64,000 nucleotides of DNA from Bacteroidota bacterium (lineage in GTDB: Bacteria; Bacteroidota; Bacteroidia; Chitinophagales; BACL12): contig JADKEK010000010.1 in assembly GCA_016718035.1 (NCBI GenBank), positions 124,001 through 188,000 of the forward strand, in the 5' to 3' direction. The notes under the pieces are model-generated. The model was given only the letters and a program-made list of their open reading frames with translations. It did no database searches and had not been told where the DNA came from. The translations under genes and the position numbers were made by a program. Shown piece by piece: positions 34,430 to 43,061 of the stretch. The stretch's first letter is position 1; every line of letters begins with the position of its first letter.

Positions 34430-35404
34430 ATGAAAAATTATTTTACCCTGGCTTTGTTATTGCTGCTAACATTTTCAGTTAAGGCAATTGATTCAAAAAA
34501 AATATGGTATAAAAATGGTCAGCTAAAAGCTGAAGTTGGTTTCGAAAATGGTTTGTTTAATGGCGATTTTAGGTCGTGGTATGTAAATGGCCAAAAAAAG
34601 GCAGTAGGGAAATTCTTCAATAATCAGCGTATAGGTAAATGGCAATTATGGGATTCCTTAGGAACCCTTCGGGTGGTTCGTGAATACACCGATGGATTTA
34701 CATTTACAACGCAGTTATTAAAAGCAGTTGATGGAGCGGAATTACCATTGTCGGTATATCCTAAATATCCAATTGCAACAAATAATTTAGGCGAGCCGGA
34801 TTATCCTGCATTAGAAAAACATCAAATTTTGGTATTTAAGGATTTATGGCGCATGATAGATAATACGCCTGAAAATGCTTTATTGTTTCAAGATAATACT
34901 GTTCATCAGGTGATAAGTAATTACTTAGATATTGAAGGGAATGCGGTGTTTGATGATTATAAATTTAACCACTTGTTGAACATTGACAGTTTACGAAAAA
35001 TTATGCGTGACCCGCAAATGAAAATAATTGGCTATCGCTTATACGAAGGATGGAATTATTTTGACCCTTATCAGATGTCCGATTATTGGATTATGGGCAT
35101 TTGCCCCATTGTTCAGCATACAACAAACGGAAAAAAAGCAGATTTAGGTTGGATACGATTTAATAATTTGCGAGGGGACTTAGATGCCGTTGCTGTGAAA
35201 GATTCCGGTGGTAAGGTGATGACATTAGACGAATTGATACAAGCAAATGCATTTAGTTCTACCATTTATAAAGAGGCTAATATTTATGACCGTGCAATAG
35301 CTGATTATAAAAAAGGAGATGAAATAATAGCGGAAGCTTATCGTATTGAATTCGACATTTGGGATATGGAACATGAAATGTGGATGCGGTTAACCGAGGA
35401 ATGA
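34430..35404 (+). CDS. GldN/PorN-like protein with N-terminal MORN repeats
   Basis: 324 residues. After a signal peptide (to ~residue 19, VKA) come two to three MORN-variant repeats (KKIWYKNGQLKAEVGFENGL, NGDFRSWYVNGQKKAVGKFF, IGKWQLWDSLGTLRVVREY). From about residue 125 the protein resembles GldN/PorN of the type IX secretion and gliding machinery: VFKDLWRMIDNTPENALLF, IGYRLYEGWNYF, WIMGICPIV, and the C-terminal YKEANIYDRAIADYKKGDEI with FDIWDMEHEMW. GldN is a periplasmic component of the T9SS core ring. Here it is not beside gldKLM, so this may be a divergent paralog with a separate role. The GldN match is by remembered motifs and should be confirmed. Confidence 0.75.
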   Translation: MKNYFTLALLLLLTFSVKAIDSKKIWYKNGQLKAEVGFENGLFNGDFRSWYVNGQKKAVGKFFNNQRIGKWQLWDSLGTLRVVREYTDGFTFTTQLLKAVDGAELPLSVYPKYPIATNNLGEPDYPALEKHQILVFKDLWRMIDNTPENALLFQDNTVHQVISNYLDIEGNAVFDDYKFNHLLNIDSLRKIMRDPQMKIIGYRLYEGWNYFDPYQMSDYWIMGICPIVQHTTNGKKADLGWIRFNNLRGDLDAVAVKDSGGKVMTLDELIQANAFSSTIYKEANIYDRAIADYKKGDEIIAEAYRIEFDIWDMEHEMWMRLTEE

Positions 35405-35441
35405 ATTAAAACACCATTAGTCATAATTGCACGGCTTTCCT

Positions 35442-35449
35442 TAATTTTG
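35442..35449 (+). promoter_or_regulatory. TAnnTTTG box directly before the purE remnant
   Basis: TAATTTTG, an exact match ending 6 bases before the ATG at 35455. It predicts a leaderless transcript. Confidence 0.4.
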
Positions 35450-35454
35450 CAGTA

Positions 35455-35832
35455 ATGGCAAAATCTACATCTTCCAAAGCCAAATCTGCCAAAAAGCAAT
35501 TGTTACCTGTTGTTGGTATCATTATGGGCAGTGATTCGGACTTAAAAATTATGCGTGATGCGGCTGAAGTAATTGGCGTTCCGGTAAAATCCAGCAATTC
35601 AATTGACGGTTGGGATTCGATTTTGTCCATTTTACAAATGCCAAACGGTGTTCCTGTAGCTACTGTTGCATTAAACGCGGCTAAAAATGCAGGTATACTC
35701 GCTGCTGAAATATTGGGAACAAGTAGTATTGCTATCCGCAATAAAATTATTGCCTACAAAATGAATATGCAGGAAACGGTAATTCATAAGGCAAAAAAAA
35801 TTGAAAAAGACGGATATAAATCACATTCCTGA
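35455..35832 (+). CDS. purE: N5-CAIR mutase PurE with internal in-frame deletion
   Basis: 125 residues, whereas PurE is ~160-170. A lysine-rich N-terminal extension (17 residues) precedes VVGIIMGSDSDLKIMRDAAEV, the true PurE start. The chain then jumps directly to IGVPVKSSNSIDGWDSILSI LQMPNGVPVATVALNAA, normally found ~55 residues later. The missing part would contain the catalytic SAHRTP segment and the GAGGxAHLPG loop that binds the substrate phosphate. The remainder is in frame with no stop. The product is therefore unlikely to have mutase activity. Explanations: real deletion (pseudogene), an assembly collapse, or an unusual form. PurK is present nearby. High confidence in identity, low in function. 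Confidence 0.9.
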   Translation: MAKSTSSKAKSAKKQLLPVVGIIMGSDSDLKIMRDAAEVIGVPVKSSNSIDGWDSILSILQMPNGVPVATVALNAAKNAGILAAEILGTSSIAIRNKIIAYKMNMQETVIHKAKKIEKDGYKSHS

Positions 35833-35834
35833 GC

Positions 35835-37301
35835 TTAATTTTCTTTACCGGAGTCTTGTGTAGTTGCTTGTGACTTTTCGGCAAGTTCAGCTTCCATGGC
35901 ATCAATGGATGCTTTTAGTTTTTTCTCATTAAAGAAGCTAAATATGATGGCGGCTATAAAACATAAAATAAATCCGAAAATGCCTGAAAGCCGGATGCCC
36001 AATTCTTCGAAAGGCACTTTACTAAACACGCCTGCTAAATAATTTCCTAAACCTTTCGATTGGTCTAAACCAATTAAAATGGTGAAAATCACAATACCCA
36101 TTGTTTGTCCGAATTGAATAAACAAACTGCGAATAGCAAAAAAGGTAGCTTCGCGATTTTCTTTTGTTTCATAGGCATCGGCCTGTGTTAACTCAGCTAA
36201 AATTACCGGGGGTAAAATGCCTAACACTGCAAATGGAACAGATAAAACTGCGGCTAATAAATATGCTTCATATACATTTTCTAATCCGAAATTGCCTAAA
36301 TAGCGAACACTTGAAAATACCAACGATAACATAAATAATGAAGATAAAATCATTACTTTTTTAGAATATCGTTTAGCGAGGAAATAGACAATAGGCGACC
36401 AAATCATCGCCAGTCCGACTGTAGTAGCAACCATACCGGTTCCATGTTTCTCTTCCAGTCCCAGCAAGGCTTTCACGTAATACAATGCCCCGGTTCCAAT
36501 AATGGTTAACGAAATAAAATAGGTGAAATCGGCAATGAGATATAACAGTACATTTTTATTTTTCAGCACCGTTTTAAAATTGTCCTTAATACCGGTTGTA
36601 ACAGGATTGGGTACGATATATTTTTTTTCTTTGAGGAAAACCGGTATTAATAGAAATATCCAGCCAATAACAAAAATGGTCCATATTGCTAATTGGTAAG
36701 CGCGAAATTTATCCTCCATATGCAAAACATCCTGATTAAAATTCAGTAATGCGTTGGAAGCACTCGCAATTACTAAACCTATAGTGTAGGCAATGGACTG
36801 AAATGTTGAGATACGCAATTTAACTTCGGAGTTATATCCAAATTCCGGTAAAAGTGCATTATAGGGAATTACATAAAATGAGATGGACACATTAAATAAA
36901 ATCTGAATACCTGCAAGCCACCAAATATTACCCATACTTTCGGTGCGGGTGAGCGGCATCCACAATAAAAAACCTGTAATTAAAACCGGCAACAACGCAA
37001 AAATCATAAAAGGAATACGGCGACCAAGTTTATTACCACTTTTATCGCTCAAATGTGCGATTACGGGGTCAATAATGGCATCAATTAATCGTGCGCTTAA
37101 CACTACTAAGGTAAGTGCATTAATAAACCCAAGGATAGTAATTTTAGGAATCAGGTTATTGAGTTGGTCGTCGCCAACAGGCTGATAAAAGTAGATGATA
37201 ATGCCTGCAAGCAGGTTTACCACTACGCTCCATCCGAGTGTTCCGGATGCGTAAATGAGCTGACCACGAAGCGGTAATTTTTCAGTTTGTTTCACAACCA
37301 A
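35835..37301 (-). CDS. GPH-family sugar:cation symporter, non-ATG start
   Basis: 488 residues, 12 predicted TM helices. The first helices and loop DPVIAHLSDKSGNKLGRRIPFM are the signature of the glycoside-pentoside-hexuronide:cation symporter family (MelB-like). The substrate is unknown; nearby PIG-L deacetylase could hint at sugar/amino-sugar use (weak). No ATG lies near the conserved start; a TAG precedes TTG at 37301 by one codon, so translation starts at TTG 37301 or GTG 37295. A charged C-terminal tail follows the last helix. Confidence 0.92.
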   Translation of the reverse strand: MVVKQTEKLPLRGQLIYASGTLGWSVVVNLLAGIIIYFYQPVGDDQLNNLIPKITILGFINALTLVVLSARLIDAIIDPVIAHLSDKSGNKLGRRIPFMIFALLPVLITGFLLWMPLTRTESMGNIWWLAGIQILFNVSISFYVIPYNALLPEFGYNSEVKLRISTFQSIAYTIGLVIASASNALLNFNQDVLHMEDKFRAYQLAIWTIFVIGWIFLLIPVFLKEKKYIVPNPVTTGIKDNFKTVLKNKNVLLYLIADFTYFISLTIIGTGALYYVKALLGLEEKHGTGMVATTVGLAMIWSPIVYFLAKRYSKKVMILSSLFMLSLVFSSVRYLGNFGLENVYEAYLLAAVLSVPFAVLGILPPVILAELTQADAYETKENREATFFAIRSLFIQFGQTMGIVIFTILIGLDQSKGLGNYLAGVFSKVPFEELGIRLSGIFGFILCFIAAIIFSFFNEKKLKASIDAMEAELAEKSQATTQDSGKEN

Positions 37302-37337
37302 ATCCTAATGAGGGTGTAAAAATAGGATAATCGTGCA

Positions 37338-38189
37338 TCACCGTTTTATTTCACGGTAGTATTCTTTGTTGAAAGTGGCATAATGTGCCGCTGAATCTGC
37401 ATTTGAGGGCAATAAATAAAATTTGTTAAGTATTTCAGCCTGGGATTGATAACAAGCAGCAGCATTTCTTTTTGCCGGCCAAAAATTAGTAATATCCGCT
37501 GCTAAGTCTGGCTCCGGCAGTCCGTTAACACCATACAGTTCGATGGCCAATTTGTAGGAAGGTAAATCGGCGACAATAAAATCTTCTAAGGCCTGTGGCA
37601 GGGTCATTTGATATAAATACTTTGGGCTAAAGTCTGCATTCCCTACATGGGTAGTAAACAGGTCCCGAACAATTTTGGCACTAAGTAAATGTTCCGGATG
37701 TCCATAACCGCCGATAGCATCATCGTAAGTAATTAATACATCCGGTTGCCAATCCAATACGGTTTTATATATTAACGAACTAATTGAATCGAGGTTTTCC
37801 GGCCAAAACCGGACGTTTTGTTGCATGATATCCTCCCAGTTGTTATTATAAAAATCGCATAACAATGTTTTATCATAACCCAAACTTTTTGCGGCAGCGT
37901 TCCATTCATTGGTGCGCACCATTTTATCTTGATCATCTGAACCTTTTGTGAGGGTTAGTAAATACACTTCCCAATTATTCGCTTTCATTTTTGCTATGGT
38001 TCCTGCACAAGTAATTTCATCGTCGGGGTGCGGAAAAATAAACATAGCTTTTTGAGGGTTGGCACCTTGAATTTCCCATAGGATAACAGATGCATCCTGC
38101 ATTTGGGCAACATGGCTGTAGTTTAGCTGCGTGTTTTTGCAACCGCAAATCACTACACCAAATAGGATAATAATTGTTTGTTTTACCAT
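37338..38189 (-). CDS. PIG-L family deacetylase, lipoprotein
   Basis: 283 residues. A lipobox (VVICGC, Cys ~17) marks a lipoprotein. FIFPHPDDEITCAGTIAKMK is the PIG-L/LmbE motif (H-P-D-D), and YGHPEHLLSA supplies the later zinc His (H-x-x-H). These enzymes deacetylate N-acetylglucosamine-type sugars in a zinc-dependent manner. Being lipid-anchored, it would act in the periplasm or on the surface. It is 36 bases from the GPH transporter on the same strand. Confidence 0.9.
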   Translation of the reverse strand: MVKQTIIILFGVVICGCKNTQLNYSHVAQMQDASVILWEIQGANPQKAMFIFPHPDDEITCAGTIAKMKANNWEVYLLTLTKGSDDQDKMVRTNEWNAAAKSLGYDKTLLCDFYNNNWEDIMQQNVRFWPENLDSISSLIYKTVLDWQPDVLITYDDAIGGYGHPEHLLSAKIVRDLFTTHVGNADFSPKYLYQMTLPQALEDFIVADLPSYKLAIELYGVNGLPEPDLAADITNFWPAKRNAAACYQSQAEILNKFYLLPSNADSAAHYATFNKEYYREIKR

Positions 38190-38228
38190 AAAAAAATCCC
38201 CGTTTAAGGAATGTCGAAAATCGGGGAG
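38190..38228 (-). terminator. Intrinsic terminator of the 119-residue protein gene
   Basis: On the minus strand TCCCCGA pairs with TCGGGGA-type arms (38197-38202 and 38221-38226, sequence TCCCCG/CGGGGA) around a loop, followed by TTTTTTT. It precedes the PIG-L start directly. Confidence 0.7.
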
Positions 38229-38276
38229 TATTTAGGTTTAATAATTTTAGTCATTAGGAATTAGCGCACAAATAGT

Positions 38277-38636
38277 TTATTCCTCATTGACTTTTTTTTC
38301 CAGGAGATAAAAATAATATTTATTGCCATTTGCATCTGCATAGGCACTTGAAGAAACATAAGTCCAACCTTTTTCATTCATGTAGTTTAAAACATGCATC
38401 ATTGATTCGAATTTTCTAACTTTTCCGGTTACTTCGTCTCTTTCGGCTTCGTTCTTCCAAATACTTAATCCCTGGCCATAATCGATTTCTATTTTAACGC
38501 GTTTCATCAAGGCGCCTTGAAATCCTTCAACCTGGCAGTAATACGTTGTTTGAGTGCTCTCTTTGTCCAGCGTTACCTGGCCAAAACCTACATTTAATGA
38601 GCAAAAAATGGCAATACATGTGATAATTTTTTTCAT
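38277..38636 (-). CDS. Exported hypothetical protein
   Basis: 119 residues with a signal peptide (MKKIITCIAIFCSLNVGFGQ). The mature ~100 residues have the pattern FQGALMKRVKIEIDYGQGLSIW ... MHVLNYMNEKGWTYVSSSAY, resembling the small DUF4177-like domain (a ~50-residue conserved fold involving GWxLV). The function is unknown. It is terminated by the hairpin at 38190 and appears monocistronic. Confidence 0.7.
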   Translation of the reverse strand: MKKIITCIAIFCSLNVGFGQVTLDKESTQTTYYCQVEGFQGALMKRVKIEIDYGQGLSIWKNEAERDEVTGKVRKFESMMHVLNYMNEKGWTYVSSSAYADANGNKYYFYLLEKKVNEE

Positions 38637-38985
38637 AGTTTCAAAAGTGAGTTAATAAAATGGTTGAATTTTCGAATAAATTTAGTAAAAATTTGCTAAC
38701 AAAATGATGAAAATTATATTAGATTTAGTTTTAATTTTTAATGAAAAGTATTTTTAATTAAAAATGTAATAATTTTAATTTACTTTTTTATACCAATTTC
38801 GGGGTATTGCCTATAGAGCCACAATCAAAATAGCTTATTGATAATGTTACGTCAAATTTGCTTTTATAAAAGTTATTGAATTAAATTCATTTCGAGCAAG
38901 TGAAATTCATGATAAAATATTAACATTTGGCTAAGATGCCAAATTTATTGTCGTGCACAACGAAACAAATGTTGTTTTAAAAATG

Positions 38986-39276
38986 AGAATTCAAATTGGG
39001 TGCATACAATTAGGTAAGCAATTTAGAAACATTTGAGATTAATGAAAATAAATACAGATTTAAATTAAGTGACGTTACGTATCTTTTAGATGCACCAGAT
39101 GATTCAGAATGGGAAACTGTTGAAAAAATTAAAAAGCAGGATTGAGTTTTTAAAAGGTAAACGACATACTGAATGAAAAACTCCTAAAACAGCAAAATGA
39201 AATTATTGATGCGAAGCCCAATGATTGGTACATACACACTTATTGCCTTTGTTTTGAATCTTATTTAACCGACTGA
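38986..39276 (+). pseudogene. Possible degraded gene
   Basis: An ATG-initiated 18-codon frame at 38986 (MRIQIGCIQLGKQ...) runs out just as a second frame opens at 39020 (NLETFEINENKYRFKLSDV...EKIKKQD, stop 39143), and a third runs 39157-39276 (VNDILNEKLLKQQNE...CFESYLTD). The amino-acid composition of each is protein-like and unlike translated AT-rich noise. This suggests a small gene fragmented by indels. No family is recognised. Random open frames of ~40 codons cannot be excluded. Confidence 0.3.
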
Positions 39277-39339
39277 ATGATAGAGGGTTAATAATTTAAA
39301 TTTAGTTTAAATTATTATCGAAGGTTTGCTGTAATTATC

Positions 39340-39347
39340 TACCTTTG
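39340..39347 (+). promoter_or_regulatory. -7 promoter box of the esterase-like gene
   Basis: TACCTTTG, exact consensus, 17 bases before the ATG at 39365. The -33 region has only a poor match. Confidence 0.5.
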
Positions 39348-39364
39348 CACCCAAATTTACCATT

Positions 39365-40393
39365 ATGCGAAAACTACTGCTTAGTGTAACAGTGCTTGCT
39401 GTGTTATTCACCTCTTGCAAAGACAAACTTGAAAAAAAGGATAAAACCTTATCTGAAATGCAAAATGAGGATGAAAATCCTAATAATTATGTGCCAGTGC
39501 TTAGTACTGCCAGCGAGTCTCCTGTTTATAAGAAAATCAACGACACCGTTGACATGCACCTCAATATTTACTATCCAGAAAAACACAAAAAACAAGACCC
39601 TACACCGGTAATTATATATTTCTTTGGAGGAGCCTTCCTGCATGGTAGCCCGGCTCAATACGAGCAACACTGTCAGTATTTCGCCAGTCGCGGAATAGTT
39701 GCCATATCTGCCGACTACCGCGTAATATCGCGCAACAAGGGTAATGCATTAAATTGTATTTATGATGCAAAAAGTGCTATCCGTTATGTGCGCGAGCATG
39801 CCGAGGACCTCAATATTGACCCAAATAAAATTGTTGTTGGTGGCGGTTCAGCAGGTGGATTTTTAGCGTTACAATTGGCTATGAATGATAGCAAATGGCA
39901 AGACCCTAGCGATAACGCAGCAACTTCTTGTGTGCCAAATGCTATGGTGTTGTTAAATCCTGTGGTAAATTCCATGGAACACGATTTCAGGATTGTAAAA
40001 TTTAAGGACAACGAAGCGGATTCTAATTCTCTATCTCATGCTTCAGAAGTGAACCCTTTAACCACTATTAAGACAGGAATGCCACCAGCAGTTGTTTTCC
40101 ACGGCACGGCAGATAAGATCAGTGGTTACGAGTTTGTAGCACAATATTGCGCCGACTACGAAAAAGCTGGTAATACCATTACCCTAAACACCTACGAAAA
40201 AATGAAACATGGTTTTACCGCTCCTAAATTTCAGAATGGTAAATATTATCGTGAATCATTACGCAAAACAGATGAATTTTTAATCAGTTTAGGTTACCTG
40301 ACCGGAGCCCCAAATGTGCCTGAGCCTGACCCAAAAGATATGCCTAAAGAAAACCAAAAACCGAAGGCTCAGAAAAAAAATAAACCCGAATAA
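39365..40393 (+). CDS. Alpha/beta-hydrolase fold lipoprotein (esterase-like)
   Basis: 342 residues. Lipoprotein signal VLFTSCKDK (Cys ~19). The hydrolase core has IYFFGGAFLHGSP (oxyanion-hole region, HGG-like), GIVAISADYRV, and the nucleophile elbow VVGGGSAGGFLAL (GxSxG). The Asp (HGTADKISGYEF) and the His (KMKHGF) complete a plausible catalytic triad. A Lys/Pro-rich C-terminal tail (PKENQKPKAQKKNKPE) follows. It resembles the carboxylesterase/BD-FAE class. The substrate is unknown; the location is likely periplasm or outer membrane. Confidence 0.9.
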   Translation: MRKLLLSVTVLAVLFTSCKDKLEKKDKTLSEMQNEDENPNNYVPVLSTASESPVYKKINDTVDMHLNIYYPEKHKKQDPTPVIIYFFGGAFLHGSPAQYEQHCQYFASRGIVAISADYRVISRNKGNALNCIYDAKSAIRYVREHAEDLNIDPNKIVVGGGSAGGFLALQLAMNDSKWQDPSDNAATSCVPNAMVLLNPVVNSMEHDFRIVKFKDNEADSNSLSHASEVNPLTTIKTGMPPAVVFHGTADKISGYEFVAQYCADYEKAGNTITLNTYEKMKHGFTAPKFQNGKYYRESLRKTDEFLISLGYLTGAPNVPEPDPKDMPKENQKPKAQKKNKPE

Positions 40394-40413
40394 CAAGTCA
40401 TTTTGTTTTACAG

Positions 40414-40446
40414 AAAGAGCCTGTTTATGCAGGCTCTTTTTTTATA
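40414..40446 (+). terminator. Intrinsic terminator after the esterase-like gene
   Basis: AAAGAGCCTG (40414-40423), loop of 6, CAGGCTCTTT (40430-40439) and a T run. Confidence 0.9.
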
Positions 40447-40499
40447 TACCATTTAACATCAATTAACACCGCGATTTGTAATAAATCGAAGTAATATTT

Positions 40500-40507
40500 T
40501 ACTATTG
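40500..40507 (+). promoter_or_regulatory. Near-consensus -7 box of the DUF5916 gene
   Basis: TACTATTG has one mismatch to TAnnTTTG and lies 18 bases before the ATG at 40526. Confidence 0.3.
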
Positions 40508-40525
40508 TAATTACATTTTTCAGGC

Positions 40526-42979
40526 ATGAGAAAATTTTTACCCTTATTTTATTTTTTGACGTTTATCCTATCGGCAAATGCGCAGGATATACAGCGTAAG
40601 CAATTAATTGCTTCGCGAATTACATCTAATATTCATATTGATGGCATCTTGAATGAACCTGAGTGGGCAGATGTTGCTGAGGCGACGGACTTTACTCAAT
40701 TCCAGTTTGTTTATGGAAAACCTTCTGCTTATGCTACTTCTATTAAAGTGATGTACGATAATACGGCCATTTATATTGGTGCAACCATGTATGACCCTCA
40801 TCCCGATAGTATTCAAAAGGATTTAGCGGCTCGTGATGAATTTGGGTCCGCCGATTTTATTGGAATTATTATGGACCCTTACCAGGAAGGTGTAAATGGC
40901 ATTGAATTTTTTGTCACCGCAAGTGGTGTCCAAGCAGAAGCAAAAACATATCCGAATAGCGATAATGGTGAAGATTTTACCTGGGATGCTGTTTGGGTGA
41001 GTGCAGCAAAAATTACAGAAAAAGGATGGGTAGCAGAGTTGAAAATTCCATTTTCTGCCATTCGTTTTCCAAACAAGGATGAACAAAGTTGGTATATCAA
41101 TTTTGTTCGTGAAGTAAAACGCAACCGCGATAAAAGTGCATGGAATGCAATCGACCCTCAGGTGCAGGGTTTTGTTAATCAAAGCGGTATTTTAACCGGG
41201 ATTAATAATATAAAAGCACCGGTTCGATTATCATTGTCGCCTTATTTTTCTACCTATTATGATGTATTTAACGATAAAGCAAATGATGTAAGTGCCGAAA
41301 GCTGGAGCTTCAATGGTGGCGCCGATTTAAAATATGGATTAAATGATGCGTTTACTTTGGATATGACGTTAATACCTGATTTTGGTCAAGTGCAAAGTGA
41401 TAATCAGATTTTAAACTTAACACCTTTCGAAACTTATTTTGTTGAGCAACGTCAATTTTTTACAGAAGGAACAGAATTATTTAATAAAGCAGGATTGTTT
41501 TATTCCAGAAGGGTAGGAGCAACACCTGTTGGATATTATGATGTGTTATATGGTACTGATCCTTCTGCTGAAATTATTAGTAATCCATCACAAGCCAGAT
41601 TGTTAAATGCCGCAAAATTATCAGGGCGCACTACCGGTGGTTTAGGTATTGGTGTATTTAATGCAATAGAGGGAGAAACAGTTGCGGTGGTTAAAGATAG
41701 TGCTGGTGTTGAATCAACTACAATAACAGGTCCGCGTTCAAATTATAATGTATTGGTTTTTGATCAGAGCCTGAAAAATAATTCTTTTATAACATTTACG
41801 AATACCAACGTATTAAGAGAAAATGCCTTCAACGATGCCAATGTTACAGCAGTTAATTTTTCGTTTAATGATAAGCCAAATGTTTGGGCTATAGAAGGTG
41901 GTGGTGCCTACAGTCAAAAATATACAGGAGTTGAAACCGCTGCAAACAATGGAATTTATCATTATTTATCTGCGGGCAAATCAGGAGGTAAACGCAGGTT
42001 TGCTGTTGGCTATGAATATACAGGCGCTACCTACGATAACAATGATTTAGGATTCCTTCCAATAAATAATTTACTCAATTTTTTTGCTAATACCAGTTAC
42101 CACACCTATGAGCCATTGTGGCATTTAAATCAATTAAATTTAACGGTAGATGTAAATTATACTCGCATAATTAATCCCGATGCATTTCATAATTTTTCCA
42201 TCAATTTAGATGCATGGGGTAATTTCAGGAATTTTATTTTTATGGGACTTTGGATGTATACCGAACCTGTAATTACTTACGATTATTTTGAACCTCGCTC
42301 ACCCGGTCGTTATTACACTTATCCGATTAATTATAATTTCGGAGGCTGGATTTCTTCAGATTATAGTAAACGGTTTGCATTTGACTTAAGTAGTAATTTA
42401 CGTTTATTTGGTGAAGAAGGTCGTTATCGACACAATATCGATTTTAGCCCTCGTTTTAGGGTAAATGATAAAATATTATTAACTGCTTATGGCGGAAGAT
42501 TTTTCTGGCCGAATGATGTTGGCTTTGTAAATTATGATGGTGATTCAATTATTTTAGGTAAACGTGATAATGTTACATTTGAAGGACTTGTTCAGGCGAA
42601 TTACACACCTAATGTAAAAATGAGTTTTGGTCTCAGGTTACGCCATTATTGGAGTTTCGCAGAGTATTCGGCATTTTATAATCTTGGTGATGACGGTAGT
42701 TTGTTGCCTACCACTTACAATTCATTTGACGCCGTTGGCAATTCATTTGATGATGTTAATTTCAACGCGTTTAATGTGGACTTCGTGTATACCTGGTTTT
42801 TTGCACCGGGCAGTGAGTTAAATATTGTTTGGAAAAATTCGATATATCAGTTTGGAACATATTTACCTGAAAATTATTTAGATGATATAGACCAGGTGTT
42901 TGATGCTCCGGTTGGCAATAATTTCTCTATCAAATTATTGTATTACCTCGACTACTTATATTTAAAGAAAAAACAATAA
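40526..42979 (+). CDS. DUF5916 protein with N-terminal CBM9-like domain
   Basis: 817 residues. After a signal peptide (ILSANAQ) an N-terminal family-9 carbohydrate-binding-like module (residues ~25-220) starts IHIDGILNEPEWADVAEATDF and includes ARDEFGSADFIGIIMDPYQEGVNGIEFFV. The larger C-terminal part (~230-817) is typical of DUF5916, an outer-membrane-barrel-like family abundant in Bacteroidota: aromatic beta-strands such as FTLDMTLIPDFGQVQSDNQI and the hallmark EQRQFFTEGTELFNKAGLFYSRR. The CBM9-like module suggests sugar binding, but the true function is unknown. It ends in ...LYYLDYLYLKKKQ. Confidence 0.93.
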   Translation: MRKFLPLFYFLTFILSANAQDIQRKQLIASRITSNIHIDGILNEPEWADVAEATDFTQFQFVYGKPSAYATSIKVMYDNTAIYIGATMYDPHPDSIQKDLAARDEFGSADFIGIIMDPYQEGVNGIEFFVTASGVQAEAKTYPNSDNGEDFTWDAVWVSAAKITEKGWVAELKIPFSAIRFPNKDEQSWYINFVREVKRNRDKSAWNAIDPQVQGFVNQSGILTGINNIKAPVRLSLSPYFSTYYDVFNDKANDVSAESWSFNGGADLKYGLNDAFTLDMTLIPDFGQVQSDNQILNLTPFETYFVEQRQFFTEGTELFNKAGLFYSRRVGATPVGYYDVLYGTDPSAEIISNPSQARLLNAAKLSGRTTGGLGIGVFNAIEGETVAVVKDSAGVESTTITGPRSNYNVLVFDQSLKNNSFITFTNTNVLRENAFNDANVTAVNFSFNDKPNVWAIEGGGAYSQKYTGVETAANNGIYHYLSAGKSGGKRRFAVGYEYTGATYDNNDLGFLPINNLLNFFANTSYHTYEPLWHLNQLNLTVDVNYTRIINPDAFHNFSINLDAWGNFRNFIFMGLWMYTEPVITYDYFEPRSPGRYYTYPINYNFGGWISSDYSKRFAFDLSSNLRLFGEEGRYRHNIDFSPRFRVNDKILLTAYGGRFFWPNDVGFVNYDGDSIILGKRDNVTFEGLVQANYTPNVKMSFGLRLRHYWSFAEYSAFYNLGDDGSLLPTTYNSFDAVGNSFDDVNFNAFNVDFVYTWFFAPGSELNIVWKNSIYQFGTYLPENYLDDIDQVFDAPVGNNFSIKLLYYLDYLYLKKKQ

Positions 42980-43010
42980 CAACTTTATCATTGCTGATGT
43001 TATTAAAATA

Positions 43011-43047
43011 AAAAAGTCTGATAACAATTGTTATCAGACTTTTTTTA
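43011..43047. terminator. Bidirectional intrinsic terminator
   Basis: A perfect 17-bp inverted repeat (AAAAAGTCTGATAACAA and complement, centred at 43027/43028). It lies between the convergent DUF5916 (+) and OmpH (-) genes. Confidence 0.93.
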
Positions 43048-43061
43048 CAAACTAAATGAGA

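Larger units (their letters stand above)
38637..39364. other. 728-base intergenic region with possible coding remnants
   Basis: Mostly very AT-rich and without an intact gene. The segment 38986-39276 contains two ~40-codon open stretches in different frames with coding-like composition (KYRFKLSDVTYLLDAPDDSEW and LKQQNEIIDAKPNDWYIHTY), described as a possible pseudogene. A -7 box for the next gene is at 39340-39347. Nothing else recognised. Confidence 0.5.
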
